A stretch of DNA of 64,000 nucleotides. Source: FEN-1219 sp963728995 (GTDB lineage: Bacteria > Pseudomonadota > Gammaproteobacteria > Steroidobacterales > Rariloculaceae). The translations under genes were made by a program, and so were the position numbers. Of this stretch, positions 42,709 through 52,243 are shown piece by piece. The stretch spans positions 890,476 to 954,475 of the forward strand of contig CAVSMD010000004.1 in assembly GCA_963728995.1 (NCBI GenBank), written 5' to 3'. The notes below the pieces were generated by a model. The model saw nothing but the letters and a program-made list of their open reading frames with translations, was not told the DNA's origin and made no database searches. Position 1 is the first letter of the stretch. Every line of letters starts with the position of its first letter.

Positions 42709-43028
42709 GGCTGCATCATAAAAGTGCACGCCGGCTTTGGCACGTCCGAGGAACGGCCCCTCGGCCGAAAGTGACTTGCGCGTTCATGCAGGGGGCGCCT
42801 GCGTCGGTCGGTCGTGTGTCCACCATGTAGCTCGAGGCGCGCACCATTGGTGCACATCCTCGCGATCCGCCTCGGGACCCGCTTGCCGCCTGCCCTTCTC
42901 TGGCCGAAGGCGGCCGGCGATAGGGGCCTCCAGCGAAGGCGGTCGCCCTGCACCCACGGAGTCGCTAGGCGACTTTCGGGGCCCGTGCTAGATTCGGCGC
43001 GCCAGACACCTCTGGGAGGAGACCCGTC
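42709..43028. other. Intergenic region between acs and the exported receiver-like gene
   Basis: About 320 bp between divergent genes. The open frames here look like chance GC-rich frames. A short palindrome gcaccattggtgc lies at 42841-42853 and could be a regulator site. No confident promoter boxes were found. Confidence 0.4.
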
Positions 43029-43506
43029 ATGCGCGCCTCTGTGGCTATTGCGTTCACTTTCGGTGCGGTTGCGTCTTCGTTGGTTTCTCTCGACGCGCAA
43101 GCATGCGGCGAGAGCCTGTTTCGCGTTGGCCGAGGCGGCTGCGTATAGAGCACAAACCGCGCCGTTACCGGGCAATCTATTGGTCGTCTCGCCCGACAAG
43201 GACCTCGCGGACAAACTTGCGGCCGCGGGCCACCATATCAACGTCGTCACCACGCCGGAGCAGATCGCACAGGCATTGCGCAGCGGGAAATACGACGTGG
43301 TGCTTGCGTCGTACAACGACCGCGAGATCGTCGCAGCTCAGATGGCCGGGTTGTCGACCGCGCCCAGCTTCGTGCCCGTGACCACGGAAGCGTCCCAGAA
43401 GGCCGAGGCCGCGCACTCATACGAACGATTTCTCTCCGCCGACGATGACTTCACGCAGTTCCTGCGCGTGATACATCGGACGATCAAAGCAGCGCGCGCG
43501 GCTTAG
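43029..43506 (+). CDS. Exported protein with degenerate receiver-like domain, frameshift
   Basis: The ATG is preceded by a strong GGGAGGAG site. Residues ~1-27 form a signal peptide ending DAQA. The frame hits a stop near 43147, but the next frame continues with NLLVVSPDKDLADKLAAAGHH and DVVLASYNDREI to a stop at 43506. One extra base near 43137 joins the two (~158 residues). The alternating strand-helix pattern resembles a CheY-like receiver, yet the phosphoacceptor position is Ala and the protein is exported. Family unknown. It lies 11 bp before an outer-membrane protein gene. Confidence 0.65.
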
Positions 43507-43517
43507 CATCAGCCTGT

Positions 43518-44507
43518 ATGAAAACTCGCTGCGCTCGGCGTGGCGCTTTGGCTCTCCGGGCGCGAGTCGCTCTGGTCACGATTGCGGTTATTGCGGCCTC
43601 GGGTGTGCGCGCCCAGGGCAGCGAGCCCGAATCGCATCGCGCGCAGATGTCGTTTTCGTATCAGCGGAGCACGGCGCAGAATCTCGTCTCGAGCGAGTTC
43701 ACGCTCAACACGGCGCCGCTGCCGGAGCGGTCGCTAAATTTCGACTTCGCTTATGCGCTGAACGATCATTGGACGGTGAGCGCCGGGCTGCCGTGGATCA
43801 CGAGGAAGGCGCTGGGGCCTTCGCACAATCCGCTCGCGTTGAATCCGCCTCATCCGGAATCGAAGTTCATCGACGACGGTCAATATCACGGCTACTTCCA
43901 GGATTTGCGGCTCGGTGCGAGATACCTCGTGTTCACCGAGCCGTTTATCCTCGAGCCCTATATCACCGTATCGACCCCGGCGAGCGATTACCCGTTCTTT
44001 GCGATCGCCGCCGTGGGCCAGCATCTGCGCAGGACCGAGCTAGGCTCCGCGTTCTCGTACCGGCCACCCTTTCTGAAATGGTTCTTCAACCTCGAGGCGG
44101 GCTATGTCTACGCGCCCAAAGTGCTCGGGTACGACATCGGGGCCGTGCGTGTCGAAGGCGAGGCGGTCTACTTCCTGAATCCGCGTACTTCTCTGAAGAC
44201 GTTCTTCTCGTCGAAAAACGGCAAGGGTATCGACCCCCCGCGGACTCCGACCTCGGTGCCGTCGGAGATCTGGTACGAGCACGACCGTCTGATTAGGCAC
44301 AACTACGCCACTTTGGGCCTAGGCGTGGACTTGGCGATGAAGGACCGGAACACGCTCGGCATCTCGTGGATCGAGATGGTCCACACAGAGGACATCTTCA
44401 AGCTCAAGCAGGCCATCGACATCACGCTGTCGCGATCGTTTGGTTCTGCCACGCCGGCGGCGAGGCACGGGCTGCCGCGATCGAGGCCGCGCATCAACGC
44501 GGATTGA
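43518..44507 (+). CDS. Predicted outer-membrane beta-barrel protein
   Basis: A 329-residue protein with a signal peptide (~1-33, ending VRAQ). The rest shows alternating polar/aromatic strands (SLNFDFAYALNDHWTVSAGLPW, DLRLGARYLVF, LEPYITVSTP) as in small barrels of the transporter/MetA-pathway type. Specific function unknown. It is co-directional with and 11 bp after the exported receiver-like gene, so the two probably work together. It ends 8 bp from the convergent Ser/Thr kinase gene. Confidence 0.65.
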   Translation: MKTRCARRGALALRARVALVTIAVIAASGVRAQGSEPESHRAQMSFSYQRSTAQNLVSSEFTLNTAPLPERSLNFDFAYALNDHWTVSAGLPWITRKALGPSHNPLALNPPHPESKFIDDGQYHGYFQDLRLGARYLVFTEPFILEPYITVSTPASDYPFFAIAAVGQHLRRTELGSAFSYRPPFLKWFFNLEAGYVYAPKVLGYDIGAVRVEGEAVYFLNPRTSLKTFFSSKNGKGIDPPRTPTSVPSEIWYEHDRLIRHNYATLGLGVDLAMKDRNTLGISWIEMVHTEDIFKLKQAIDITLSRSFGSATPAARHGLPRSRPRINAD

Positions 44508-44515
44508 AGAGCGCT

Positions 44516-47452
44516 TCACGGGTGGACGTCCGCCACACCGAACTTGCGCAGCGTTTCCGGTAGCCGTTCACGCAGAATCTTCTGTCGTCCCTTCAGATGC
44601 TCGATGAGCGTTACGTAGCGCGGCTCGTGCGCGAGGCGTTTGAAGCAGGGGCTGTCCTCCAGCAGCGGCGAGGTCGCAAGACCTTGCTCGTCGTAGATAC
44701 GGTCGATCGCGGCGAGCGCCTCCGGGAGGTGATCGAGCTGTGACTGCGAGCACGCGAGCAATACGTTGATCCACCAGTACCCCTCCTGCGCCGGCATGCG
44801 GTCGTAGAAGGCGAGGGCCTGCGTCGCGAGCTGCTCCACGCGGGCCTCGTGGCCTCCGAGCGATTGCAAAGCGTCGATGTAGTAACTCTCGGCCTCACGC
44901 TCGACGCCGCTCCGAGCCGCGGTCTGGTTCAGGGGAAAGCCCAGCCCTTCCAAGAGATATTGCGCGTTGGCAAAGTCCCCGGTCGCGTTGTAGCCAAACG
45001 CCAGAAAGTACTTCGCGCCCAGATCCTGTGGCTGATCGAGCGTGGCCTCTTGCGCGACGCTCACCATGTCGTCATAACGCCGTCGAAAGAAAAGCTGACC
45101 GATGCCCGGTGTCGACTCGAAGCTCGTGGCGTGATCGAAATCGCCGATGCGTGCGTAGAGCTCGGCGATTTGGGCGCGCGCGTCGTCCTTGAGCTGCTGC
45201 GAGGGTGCCCCCGCAGCCTCTGCGAGTTGTCGATACGCCTTCAGCCCCCATGCGATCCCGACATCGAGATCGCCGGTCAACTCGTACACCCGGGCGAGCC
45301 GTAGATAGCCTCGTGGGTTCGGGAACAGCCGCTCGATGTCGAGCCCGAGCTCCCGCAGGCGATTCGTCTGCGTGACGGAGCCGAGATATTCGGCATAGTC
45401 GGCATAACGAGAGAGCGATCGCGGATCGAGTCTGATGGCTTCACGAAACTGGCCATCCGCTTCGGGAGCGCGGCGATGCGTCATGAGCCACTGCGCATAT
45501 GTACCGAGGGCCTCCACGTTGCTCGGGTCGAGCGCAACGGCTCTTTCGAACTGCTGTCCCGACTCCTCGCTGCGCGTGGCAAACAAGTAGAGGCCGGCCG
45601 CGTAGTAGGCGTCGGACAACGGCTTGGATTTCGCGTTCGGATCGAGCGATGCGCCGAGCCTCAACGCCTGCTTCAACGGGTCGCTGGCGCCTTCGACGTC
45701 GCCCGAGTAGAGCAACGCCCCTGCCAGGCGGCTGTACGCTTCGATCGACGTGGGGTCCGCGAGCGTTGCCCCGCGGTAGAAGTCGATGGCTTTGCGGAGT
45801 TTCTCTTCGTCGACGAACAGCTCGTCCTTCACCTCGTTTTCCCAGTGACTACCGAACCGGATCAAGCTATCCGCGGAAACGTTCTGCACGGTCGGCGGTG
45901 CGGTGGCCTTGGACGCGGTGGCGGCCGATTCCGGCACGAGATACGCACCCACCTGTTCGGCAATCTCCCGCTGCATCGCGAGCAGCTCGCCCTGGGGCCG
46001 CTCGAATTGCAGCGGCGATCGTACGGCGAACCCCTGGGTGTTCAGGATTTCCACTTGGACGTGGAGCTCCTCTCCTTGCCGCTCCAGACTGCCATTGATC
46101 AGGAGGCCGACACCCAAGGTGCTCGCGATCGTCCGCATGTCGACGTGCTCGCCGCGGAAGCTCACGGACGAAACGCGACCCACGACATCGAGGTCCGGCA
46201 GCTCTTGCAGCCGCTCGCGCAGCCTGTCGCCAAGGTGCTCGCTGATCGAGGCATCCTCCGCGTTCGCGGTCTCGTTCGTGAATGGCAGCACAGCAACCGC
46301 GCGACGGGTCGGGGTGCTCGTGAACGCGTTCTTCGTGTAGTCGCGCGCGACGAGACCCGCGGCGAGAACGGCAAGCGCAGCGAGCAGATAGCCGCCGCGC
46401 CGCACCCAAGGGCGCTGGCGCGCGGTCACGGTCCCCGACTGTCGTACCAGTCGTCGCAGGTCCACGACGAGCTCGCGCATGTGCTGATAGCGATCGGCAG
46501 GGTCGGGCTCGAGTGCCTTGGCGACGAGCGTCCGCAGCTCAGCCGGTACCTCGGCACCGAGCGGCGGTAACGTGGCGGCGTCGGGCAGCGCACCAGGTTC
46601 GCGCTGCGCGAAGGGCCGTTGGCCGGAGAGCAGCTCATAAAGGACGAGCCCGCAGGCATAGACGTCGCTGCGCGCATCGAGCGGCAACCCCTGCAGCTGC
46701 TCCGGGGACATGTAGGCGAGGGTCCCGAGATGCGTGCTCTGCTCGCCGCCCCGAGCGGCCAGCGGATCGTCCGCCAGCGGATCGGCCTCCAGCAGCTTCG
46801 CTACGCCGAAGTCGGCGAGCTTGGCGTAGCCGTTCTTGGCCAGCAGGATGTTCTCCGGCTTGATGTCCCGGTGCAGGATCCCGGCCTCGTGCGCCGCCGC
46901 GATCCCATCGGCCACCCCGACCAGGAGCTCCACGATTGCTCGCCAGCCGTGAGAACGCGCGGCCCACTGCCGTAGCGTGCCCCCATCGACGTACTCAGTG
47001 ATCAGGTACTGCCGATCCTGATACTCCCCGGCGTCATAAACGGTGACGATGTGCGGGTGGTTCAACGAGGAGACCATCTGCGCTTCGCGCTGGAAGCGAC
47101 GGCGCGCTTCAGAATCCGCCAAGCTCTCCGGCAGCACCTTGATCGCGGCGGGGCGATTGAGCTTGGTGTCCATGGCGAAGTAGACGACGCCCATGCCACC
47201 CGCACCCAAGGGCCCTTCGATCCGGTAGCTGCCGATCTGGGTGCCGGCGGACAGCAACGGCTCGGCTTGACCGTTCCCCGGCTCGTAGCCCGGCAGCACG
47301 GTGTCCTGTTGACCAGCGAGCAGTGCCTCGACGCGCTGGCGCAGCTCCGTGTTCGACCCGGACGCACGGGCCACGAACGATGCACGCTCTCCCGGCGGAC
47401 GCTTCAGCGCCGCCTCGTACAGCTCACCGATCCGGGGATCGCCTGCGCTCAC
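44516..47452 (-). CDS. Serine/threonine protein kinase with FlgO-like and TPR domains
   Basis: A 978-residue transmembrane kinase. The kinase domain (~75-335) has GAGGMGVVY, the lysine in AAIKVLP, HRDIKPENILL, DFGVAK and the APE-equivalent SPEQ. A single membrane segment follows (~350-370), then a FlgO/TolB-like domain beginning AVAVLPFTNET (~385-510), then TPR-like repeats over the last ~400 residues. This Hanks-type layout is common in bacteria with complex regulation; substrates are unknown. An N-terminal ~70-residue helical segment precedes the kinase. The frame is intact over nearly 3 kb. Confidence 0.92.
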   Translation of the reverse strand: MSAGDPRIGELYEAALKRPPGERASFVARASGSNTELRQRVEALLAGQQDTVLPGYEPGNGQAEPLLSAGTQIGSYRIEGPLGAGGMGVVYFAMDTKLNRPAAIKVLPESLADSEARRRFQREAQMVSSLNHPHIVTVYDAGEYQDRQYLITEYVDGGTLRQWAARSHGWRAIVELLVGVADGIAAAHEAGILHRDIKPENILLAKNGYAKLADFGVAKLLEADPLADDPLAARGGEQSTHLGTLAYMSPEQLQGLPLDARSDVYACGLVLYELLSGQRPFAQREPGALPDAATLPPLGAEVPAELRTLVAKALEPDPADRYQHMRELVVDLRRLVRQSGTVTARQRPWVRRGGYLLAALAVLAAGLVARDYTKNAFTSTPTRRAVAVLPFTNETANAEDASISEHLGDRLRERLQELPDLDVVGRVSSVSFRGEHVDMRTIASTLGVGLLINGSLERQGEELHVQVEILNTQGFAVRSPLQFERPQGELLAMQREIAEQVGAYLVPESAATASKATAPPTVQNVSADSLIRFGSHWENEVKDELFVDEEKLRKAIDFYRGATLADPTSIEAYSRLAGALLYSGDVEGASDPLKQALRLGASLDPNAKSKPLSDAYYAAGLYLFATRSEESGQQFERAVALDPSNVEALGTYAQWLMTHRRAPEADGQFREAIRLDPRSLSRYADYAEYLGSVTQTNRLRELGLDIERLFPNPRGYLRLARVYELTGDLDVGIAWGLKAYRQLAEAAGAPSQQLKDDARAQIAELYARIGDFDHATSFESTPGIGQLFFRRRYDDMVSVAQEATLDQPQDLGAKYFLAFGYNATGDFANAQYLLEGLGFPLNQTAARSGVEREAESYYIDALQSLGGHEARVEQLATQALAFYDRMPAQEGYWWINVLLACSQSQLDHLPEALAAIDRIYDEQGLATSPLLEDSPCFKRLAHEPRYVTLIEHLKGRQKILRERLPETLRKFGVADVHP

Positions 47453-47604
47453 CTCGAAAGAAACTCACCGCTACCGTGGCGCAGCAAGCATAGGCGCCGC
47501 CGCTCTTCCAAGCCAACACGCAAGCGCAAAAACCTGCGCGTTCCCCCAGGTCTCCCACCGCGTTCCCCGACATCGCTCCAGCACGCGTCGCTGGATGCGC
47601 GCCG

Positions 47605-47995
47605 TTACTCCTTGCCCCAGAAAAAGTACGTCACCGCGGCCACGGCGAGCCCGAACAGCGCGCTCGCGACCGGCAGCGCCGGATGGTCGACGAATCGAGC
47701 GGTGGTCATCGGGTGCTCCGGCAGGTACTCGATCTGGGCGACCGGCGCTGAACTTATCGAACACGTCGTCCGGCAGCCTGCGGTTGATCGTGACTGCGCT
47801 GCCGTCGGGCGTCTCGAACGTCATCACGGCGCTACGCGTTTTCGTCTCGCTGACCTTGATGATGCCGAGCCGCTTTTTCATCGTGGTCGTTTCCTGGTAC
47901 TCGGAGATCGGCGCGAGCGTTGCCACTTGACCATGCTCGGCAAACGAAGGCCTCACATTTCGGGAGCGCGTGCTTCTTTCATATCGGCGGCTCAT
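47605..47995 (-). CDS. DUF3592-like small membrane protein, frameshift
   Basis: About 129 residues. The first part (to VTINRRLPDDVFDKF) carries the DUF3592 pattern of a G-x-A strand followed by TFETPDGSAV. In the next frame, after one extra base near 47750, it continues APVAQIEYLPEHP and a C-terminal membrane segment (ALPVASALFGLAVAAVTYFFW) before TAA at 47605. No N-terminal membrane segment is visible, so the 5' end is uncertain. Function unknown. Confidence 0.5.
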
Positions 47996-48116
47996 TCGGT
48001 TCCGCAGATTGGGCTGCGCCGTGCGCCTGACGGGCGGCGAATCGACAGTTGACGCGTGCCGGATCGGGCCGGTCTAATAGCCGTCCGCTCGGCGCCCCTT
48101 TGGCGCCACAACGCAC

Positions 48117-48192
<76 letters not shown>

Positions 48193-48295
48193 TTTTTCAA
48201 CGACTTCTGAGCTTTCTCGCTAGAAATCCGTCCGTCCCTGAATTCGATCTGCGGCGTAACGTCGTTGTTGCCATTCGTCGCAGTGACGCGAAGGC

Positions 48296-48600
48296 ATGGC
48301 GGGCAACGGGACAGCACGCCCGCGTGCGCCACCGTTCATCGACCCGCCGGGCTGCGAACGCCACCGGCCCGAGGCGACGCTGCTCTATCATCTCGTCGAG
48401 TGGCACTACGCCGAGTTTGCTGCTCTGCGCGAAGCCGCGGGCCGTCCACTGCCGGAGTATGTGCGGGAAGAGTTCGAGGCCTACCTAAGGTGCGGTCGCC
48501 TCGAGCACGGCTTCTTGCGCGTGCGCTGCGAGGACTGCCACGCCGAGAAGCTCGGCGCCTTCAGCTGTAAGCGGCGGGGGTTTTGTCCGTCGTGCGGTGT
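48296..48600 (+). pseudogene. IS91-family transposase, N-terminal zinc-binding fragment
   Basis: About 100 residues of an IS91-type transposase: RHRPEATLLYHLVEWHYAEF, then a cysteine-rich module with FLRVRCEDCHAEKL and RGFCPSCG, the pfam14319-like zinc-binding domain. Homology stops after CPSCGVRR near 48600, and what follows is unrelated low-complexity GC-rich sequence. The catalytic region is missing, so it is dead. Confidence 0.8.
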
Positions 48601-48756
48601 CCGGCGGACGACGGACAGCGATTGTATTCTCGGCGCCGCGAGCCCCGCGCTCGATTTGTGGCAAGCGGGACGCTCGCTTCAGCTACTCGGGGCGGGCGAG
48701 CGCACCCGCGTGCTCGGCCGACGCCGCTCGGCGGCGCGGGTGTCTCACCGCCGCGC

Positions 48757-49098
48757 AGACCTGCGCTCGATGGCATTAATGTGATGCCGGCGTTGCTCGG
48801 CGAACGGCCACCGATTCCGCGCAAGTTGTTCTGGCGGTATTCCGCCCAGCACCAGGAGGCGATGCGGAACGGTGTGTGGAAATATTTCAAGGTGAACGAC
48901 CACGAGTTCTTGTCCGACGTCGTTACCCATCCGCTCGAGTGCGCCAATCTCAAACACCGACACCCGGAAGTCTTCGAGCAGTTGAAGCAGGAGTACGCGG
49001 AGTGGAACGCCGAGATGCTGCCTTATCCTGCGGGGCACCGTAGCCACGCGTTGACGGGCGGCGGGCGTATTGCCGAGTACTCTTTCGGGCGCGACTAG
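48757..49098 (+). pseudogene. Sulfatase C-terminal remnant
   Basis: In this frame the peptide beginning LDGINVMPALLGERPPIPRK and containing LFWRYSAQHQEAMRNG, VWKYFKV and a final W-N-A-E-M-L matches the last ~100 residues of arylsulfatase-type enzymes, where G-x-L-L-L-G...R-L-F-W-R and W-K-Y recur. The catalytic N-terminal two-thirds (with the formylglycine site) is absent, replaced by the IS91 fragment upstream. Probably a victim of an IS91-mediated deletion. It may once have gone with the TonB receptor downstream. Confidence 0.75.
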
Positions 49099-49328
49099 CG
49101 CGGCCACCGCATCGCGGTCACAAGAATCGGCGCGCCGGACCTGGCGATTCGCAGGCCGGCGTGTCTTGTATGACAATTTGTCTCGGGGGCGCTTACGGTA
49201 GTACGATCCCCTGAGACGCCGTCCCACAAATACAACGATCAATCGAAGGCCGGCGGGGAGATTCGACTATCTGCACGACCCTGAACTGGGTCGGAACAGT
49301 TCGTTTGCTGGAATATCCCGGGGGGGCC

Positions 49329-51593
49329 ATGAACAAGCAAACTCGAATCGGTACGCTCGGCGCCGCTATTGCAGTTGCCTGCAGTTTTCCGGCAACGCAA
49401 GTTGCCGCGCAGGAGCGGGGTGTAGCGGGTCTCGAGGAAATCGTCGTCACGGCACGGCGGCGCGAGGAGAACCTCCAGCAAGTGCCACTCGCGATCACGG
49501 CGTTCACGGCCGCCGATATCGAGGCGCGCAACATCGAGAACACCGAGAATCTGAACGTGCTCCTGCCGAACGTCGACATTCGCGGCGGCGGCGTCTCGAA
49601 CGGCACGGCCAGCTTCGCCGTGCGCGGCATTCCGGGCATCGCACGCTACATGGACGGGGTCGTGCTCGGCACGACGATCGCGGGTCTCGAGAGCATCGTC
49701 GAGCTCGAGCGCATCGAGGTGCTGCGCGGGCCGCAAGGCACGTACTTCGGCAAGAACGCGATCGGCGGGGCGATTCAGTACATCACGCAGAAACCCAAAG
49801 ACGAGTTCGGCGCGCGGATTCGAGCCACGCTCGGCGACTACAATCGCACCGACATCGTCGCAAACGTCGACATTCCGCTGAGCGACAAGATTAAGACCAA
49901 GGTCACGGCAGCGCAGCTCACGCGTGACGGTTACGTCAAAAGCGTCACGGTCGATGAAGCCTATGGCGCGCAAAACGACCAGATCATTCGCGCGATGCTG
50001 CAATGGGAACCGAGCGATCGCTTCTCGGCGCTGTTCACGCTGTCGAAGTCGAAATCGGACACGAACATGCAAGGGGCCGTGCTGTTCGATGCCGTCGACA
50101 ACGCCGGCTTCGGACGCAATCTGCCCGGCACCTATACGCTGGCGGGCATTCCGTTCAACGACGATCTCTACGCTTATGGCTTGCGTAAGGAGTGGAAGAA
50201 CGCGGCCGACTATCAGGGCCCGGGCTCGGTGATCGACATCGACTCCACGACGGTGGATTTGACCTGGGATATCAGCGACCACATCGCGTTTCGCTCGATC
50301 ACGAATGGCCGCGGTACGACGCGCGGCAGCATGGCGGATTCCGACGCGACGTTCTATCACATGTTCGACTGGTGGTATTACGACGACCTCGCCGAGGACA
50401 CCCAAGAGTTTCAGCTGCTCGGCACGCGCGATCGGGTGAACTGGGTCGTCGGCGCGTACTACAATCACCAGGATTGGAGCTCGACCACGCGCTTCTGGCA
50501 GGGCTGGGAGCTCGCGGATTATTGCGCCGCGAATCCGACGCCGGCGGCTCGCAACTGCCCGAACTTGAGCAACCAGTCGCAGCGCACGATCACGACGGAT
50601 ACGGCCGTGTTCGCCGAGGCGTCGATAAAACTGACCGATAGCCTCACGCTGACGGTGGGCGGCCGGTCCTCGAAGGAAGACTTCCGCGCCGAGTCCTATA
50701 GCCCACTCGAGCCCATCGGTCCGCCACAGACCCCGAACACGAACATCTTCAATCGCACGATTCGGCTCGTGAACGGTGTGCCCGTGATCCAGGACGCGTC
50801 GTTCAGCGCGTTCACGCCGCGCCTCGTGCTGCAGAAGCAGTTCACCGATTCGATCATGGGCTACATCAGCTATTCGGAGGGTTTCGACGGCGGCGGCATC
50901 AACGCACGGTTCGATACGTCGCTGCCGAACAACGGCATCCAGCCATATGACGGTGAGCTCCTCAAGAACAGCGAGATCGGCGTGCGCGCGGACCTGCTCG
51001 ACCGCAAGCTGCGCATGAACGCCACGTATTTCGATGGCACGTGGCAGGACATCCAGGTCGCGGAGGTGCTCGTGATCTCGACGACCACCACGACGAACGC
51101 GGGCCAGGCGAAGATCTCGGGGCTCGAGATCGAGGGCGAATATCGGCCGTCGGAGCACTTCGCGCTGAACTTCGCGGCCGGCACGCTCGATACGCGCTAT
51201 ACGGACGTCGGCAAGGCGACCACGATCTCGGTGAACTCGCGTTTCCCGTTCGCGCCGGAGCGGTCGTACTCGTTGGGCCTGCAGTTCGACAGCGACTTGC
51301 GGGGCGGCGGCGGTCTGACGACCCGCTTCGACTACGGCTGGATCTCCGACTTCGAGACCTTCCGTGACGATCGCTTCGTATCGCTCGGCGGTGCCAACGA
51401 TGCGTACGGCTTGCTGAGCGCGCGCTTCACGTATACACCGCCGCGGTCCAACTGGGACCTCTCGCTGTTCGGTACGAACCTGACCAATGAGTTCTATCGA
51501 ATGGGCGGGTTCAACGCGATCCTGGCAGGCGTCGACCAAGGCTACGTGGGGCATCCGCGTGAGCTCGGTGTGACGCTGAACGTGCGGCTCTAG
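49329..51593 (+). CDS. TonB-dependent receptor
   Basis: A 754-residue outer-membrane receptor with an intact frame. Signal peptide (~1-28, ending VAAQ), TonB-box region LEEIVVTARRREENLQQVP, plug domain with VRGIPGIARYMDGV and LRGPQGTYFGKNAIGGAI, and a C-terminal barrel ending LGVTLNVRL. The start ATG 49329 is chosen because the upstream 8 codons precede the signal peptide. The style is that of sphingomonad-like receptors for organic ligands. The sulfatase remnant upstream hints at a sulfated substrate, an inference only. Confidence 0.93.
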   Translation: MNKQTRIGTLGAAIAVACSFPATQVAAQERGVAGLEEIVVTARRREENLQQVPLAITAFTAADIEARNIENTENLNVLLPNVDIRGGGVSNGTASFAVRGIPGIARYMDGVVLGTTIAGLESIVELERIEVLRGPQGTYFGKNAIGGAIQYITQKPKDEFGARIRATLGDYNRTDIVANVDIPLSDKIKTKVTAAQLTRDGYVKSVTVDEAYGAQNDQIIRAMLQWEPSDRFSALFTLSKSKSDTNMQGAVLFDAVDNAGFGRNLPGTYTLAGIPFNDDLYAYGLRKEWKNAADYQGPGSVIDIDSTTVDLTWDISDHIAFRSITNGRGTTRGSMADSDATFYHMFDWWYYDDLAEDTQEFQLLGTRDRVNWVVGAYYNHQDWSSTTRFWQGWELADYCAANPTPAARNCPNLSNQSQRTITTDTAVFAEASIKLTDSLTLTVGGRSSKEDFRAESYSPLEPIGPPQTPNTNIFNRTIRLVNGVPVIQDASFSAFTPRLVLQKQFTDSIMGYISYSEGFDGGGINARFDTSLPNNGIQPYDGELLKNSEIGVRADLLDRKLRMNATYFDGTWQDIQVAEVLVISTTTTTNAGQAKISGLEIEGEYRPSEHFALNFAAGTLDTRYTDVGKATTISVNSRFPFAPERSYSLGLQFDSDLRGGGGLTTRFDYGWISDFETFRDDRFVSLGGANDAYGLLSARFTYTPPRSNWDLSLFGTNLTNEFYRMGGFNAILAGVDQGYVGHPRELGVTLNVRL

Positions 51594-51620
51594 CACCGGC
51601 GTCGTCTCGAGCTTGCGTTC

Positions 51621-51653
51621 CGACGTCCGCTCCGCGAATAGGAGCGGACGTCG
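51621..51653. terminator. Hairpin after TonB receptor gene
   Basis: A perfect 13-bp stem, cgacgtccgctcc and ggagcggacgtcg, with a 7-base loop lies 28 bp after the receptor stop. There is no clear T-run. It directly abuts the IS91 fragment, so it might instead belong to that element. Confidence 0.55.
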
Positions 51654-52058
51654 AGCCTCTTCGGCATCGAGATCGAGCAGTGCGCCGGGTGCGGTGGGCG
51701 GCTGAAGGTGATTGCGAGTATCGAGGAGCCGGAGCTCATCGAGCGGATTCTCGCGCACCGACGTGAGCGAGGAGAGGAGGAGGCGGAGACGGCGCCGCTC
51801 GGGGCGCGGGCGCCGCCCCAGGCGTCGTTGTTTTGACTTGGCCGATCGTTGCCGGGCTCGTGTTCCGAGGTGCGGGCGAGGGCCGGTGCTGCCCTGGTGC
51901 TGCCAAAGGCGCCCATCGGCGGGGCGGATCGGTGAAATTGTATGGTGACGTGGGGTGTGAGGCCGATTCGGCGTCGCGCCGGGTCGGCGGCTTTGACACA
52001 ACCCCTCTTATGCGCCATCTGCCTCTGGCGCGGAAGTGCGGTCAAAATTCCTATCCGC
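51654..52058 (+). mobile_element. IS91-family 3' end fragment, copy A (transposase C terminus plus terminal sequence)
   Basis: The first ~180 bp encode the IS91 transposase tail: FGIEIEQCAGCGGRLKVIAS and the following I-E-R-I-L-A-H motif, ending in a TGA near 51837. The remaining ~220 bp are the noncoding end of the element, finishing in tcaaaattcctatcc at 52042. Positions 51676-52058 are repeated as the split copy B (54624-54698 plus 56652-56959). Copy A is uninterrupted and so serves as the intron-free reference. Confidence 0.85.
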
Positions 52059-52243
52059 ATTGAAAATGCGGGCAGCCTCAGTCGCTGCCTTCTGCTTGCT
52101 CTCATGGATGTAGCGAGCCGTCGTTGAGTCGACGCATGTCATAGGCGTGATAGGTTCGAATCACGGGGGAGGCTTTGTAAGATTCCGCACGGCTAACAAG
52201 CGGCGCGCAGCATAGTCTTGCAGACCCACCTGCGATGGGCAGG

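Noticed and set aside
42705..42760. Sigma-54-like TTGGCAC upstream of acs region
   Set aside because: The required GC at the -12 position is missing at the right spacing.
52130..52180. tRNA-like T-arm (gtgataggttcgaatcac)
   Set aside because: There is a T-loop-like palindrome, but no acceptor, D or anticodon arms pair around it.
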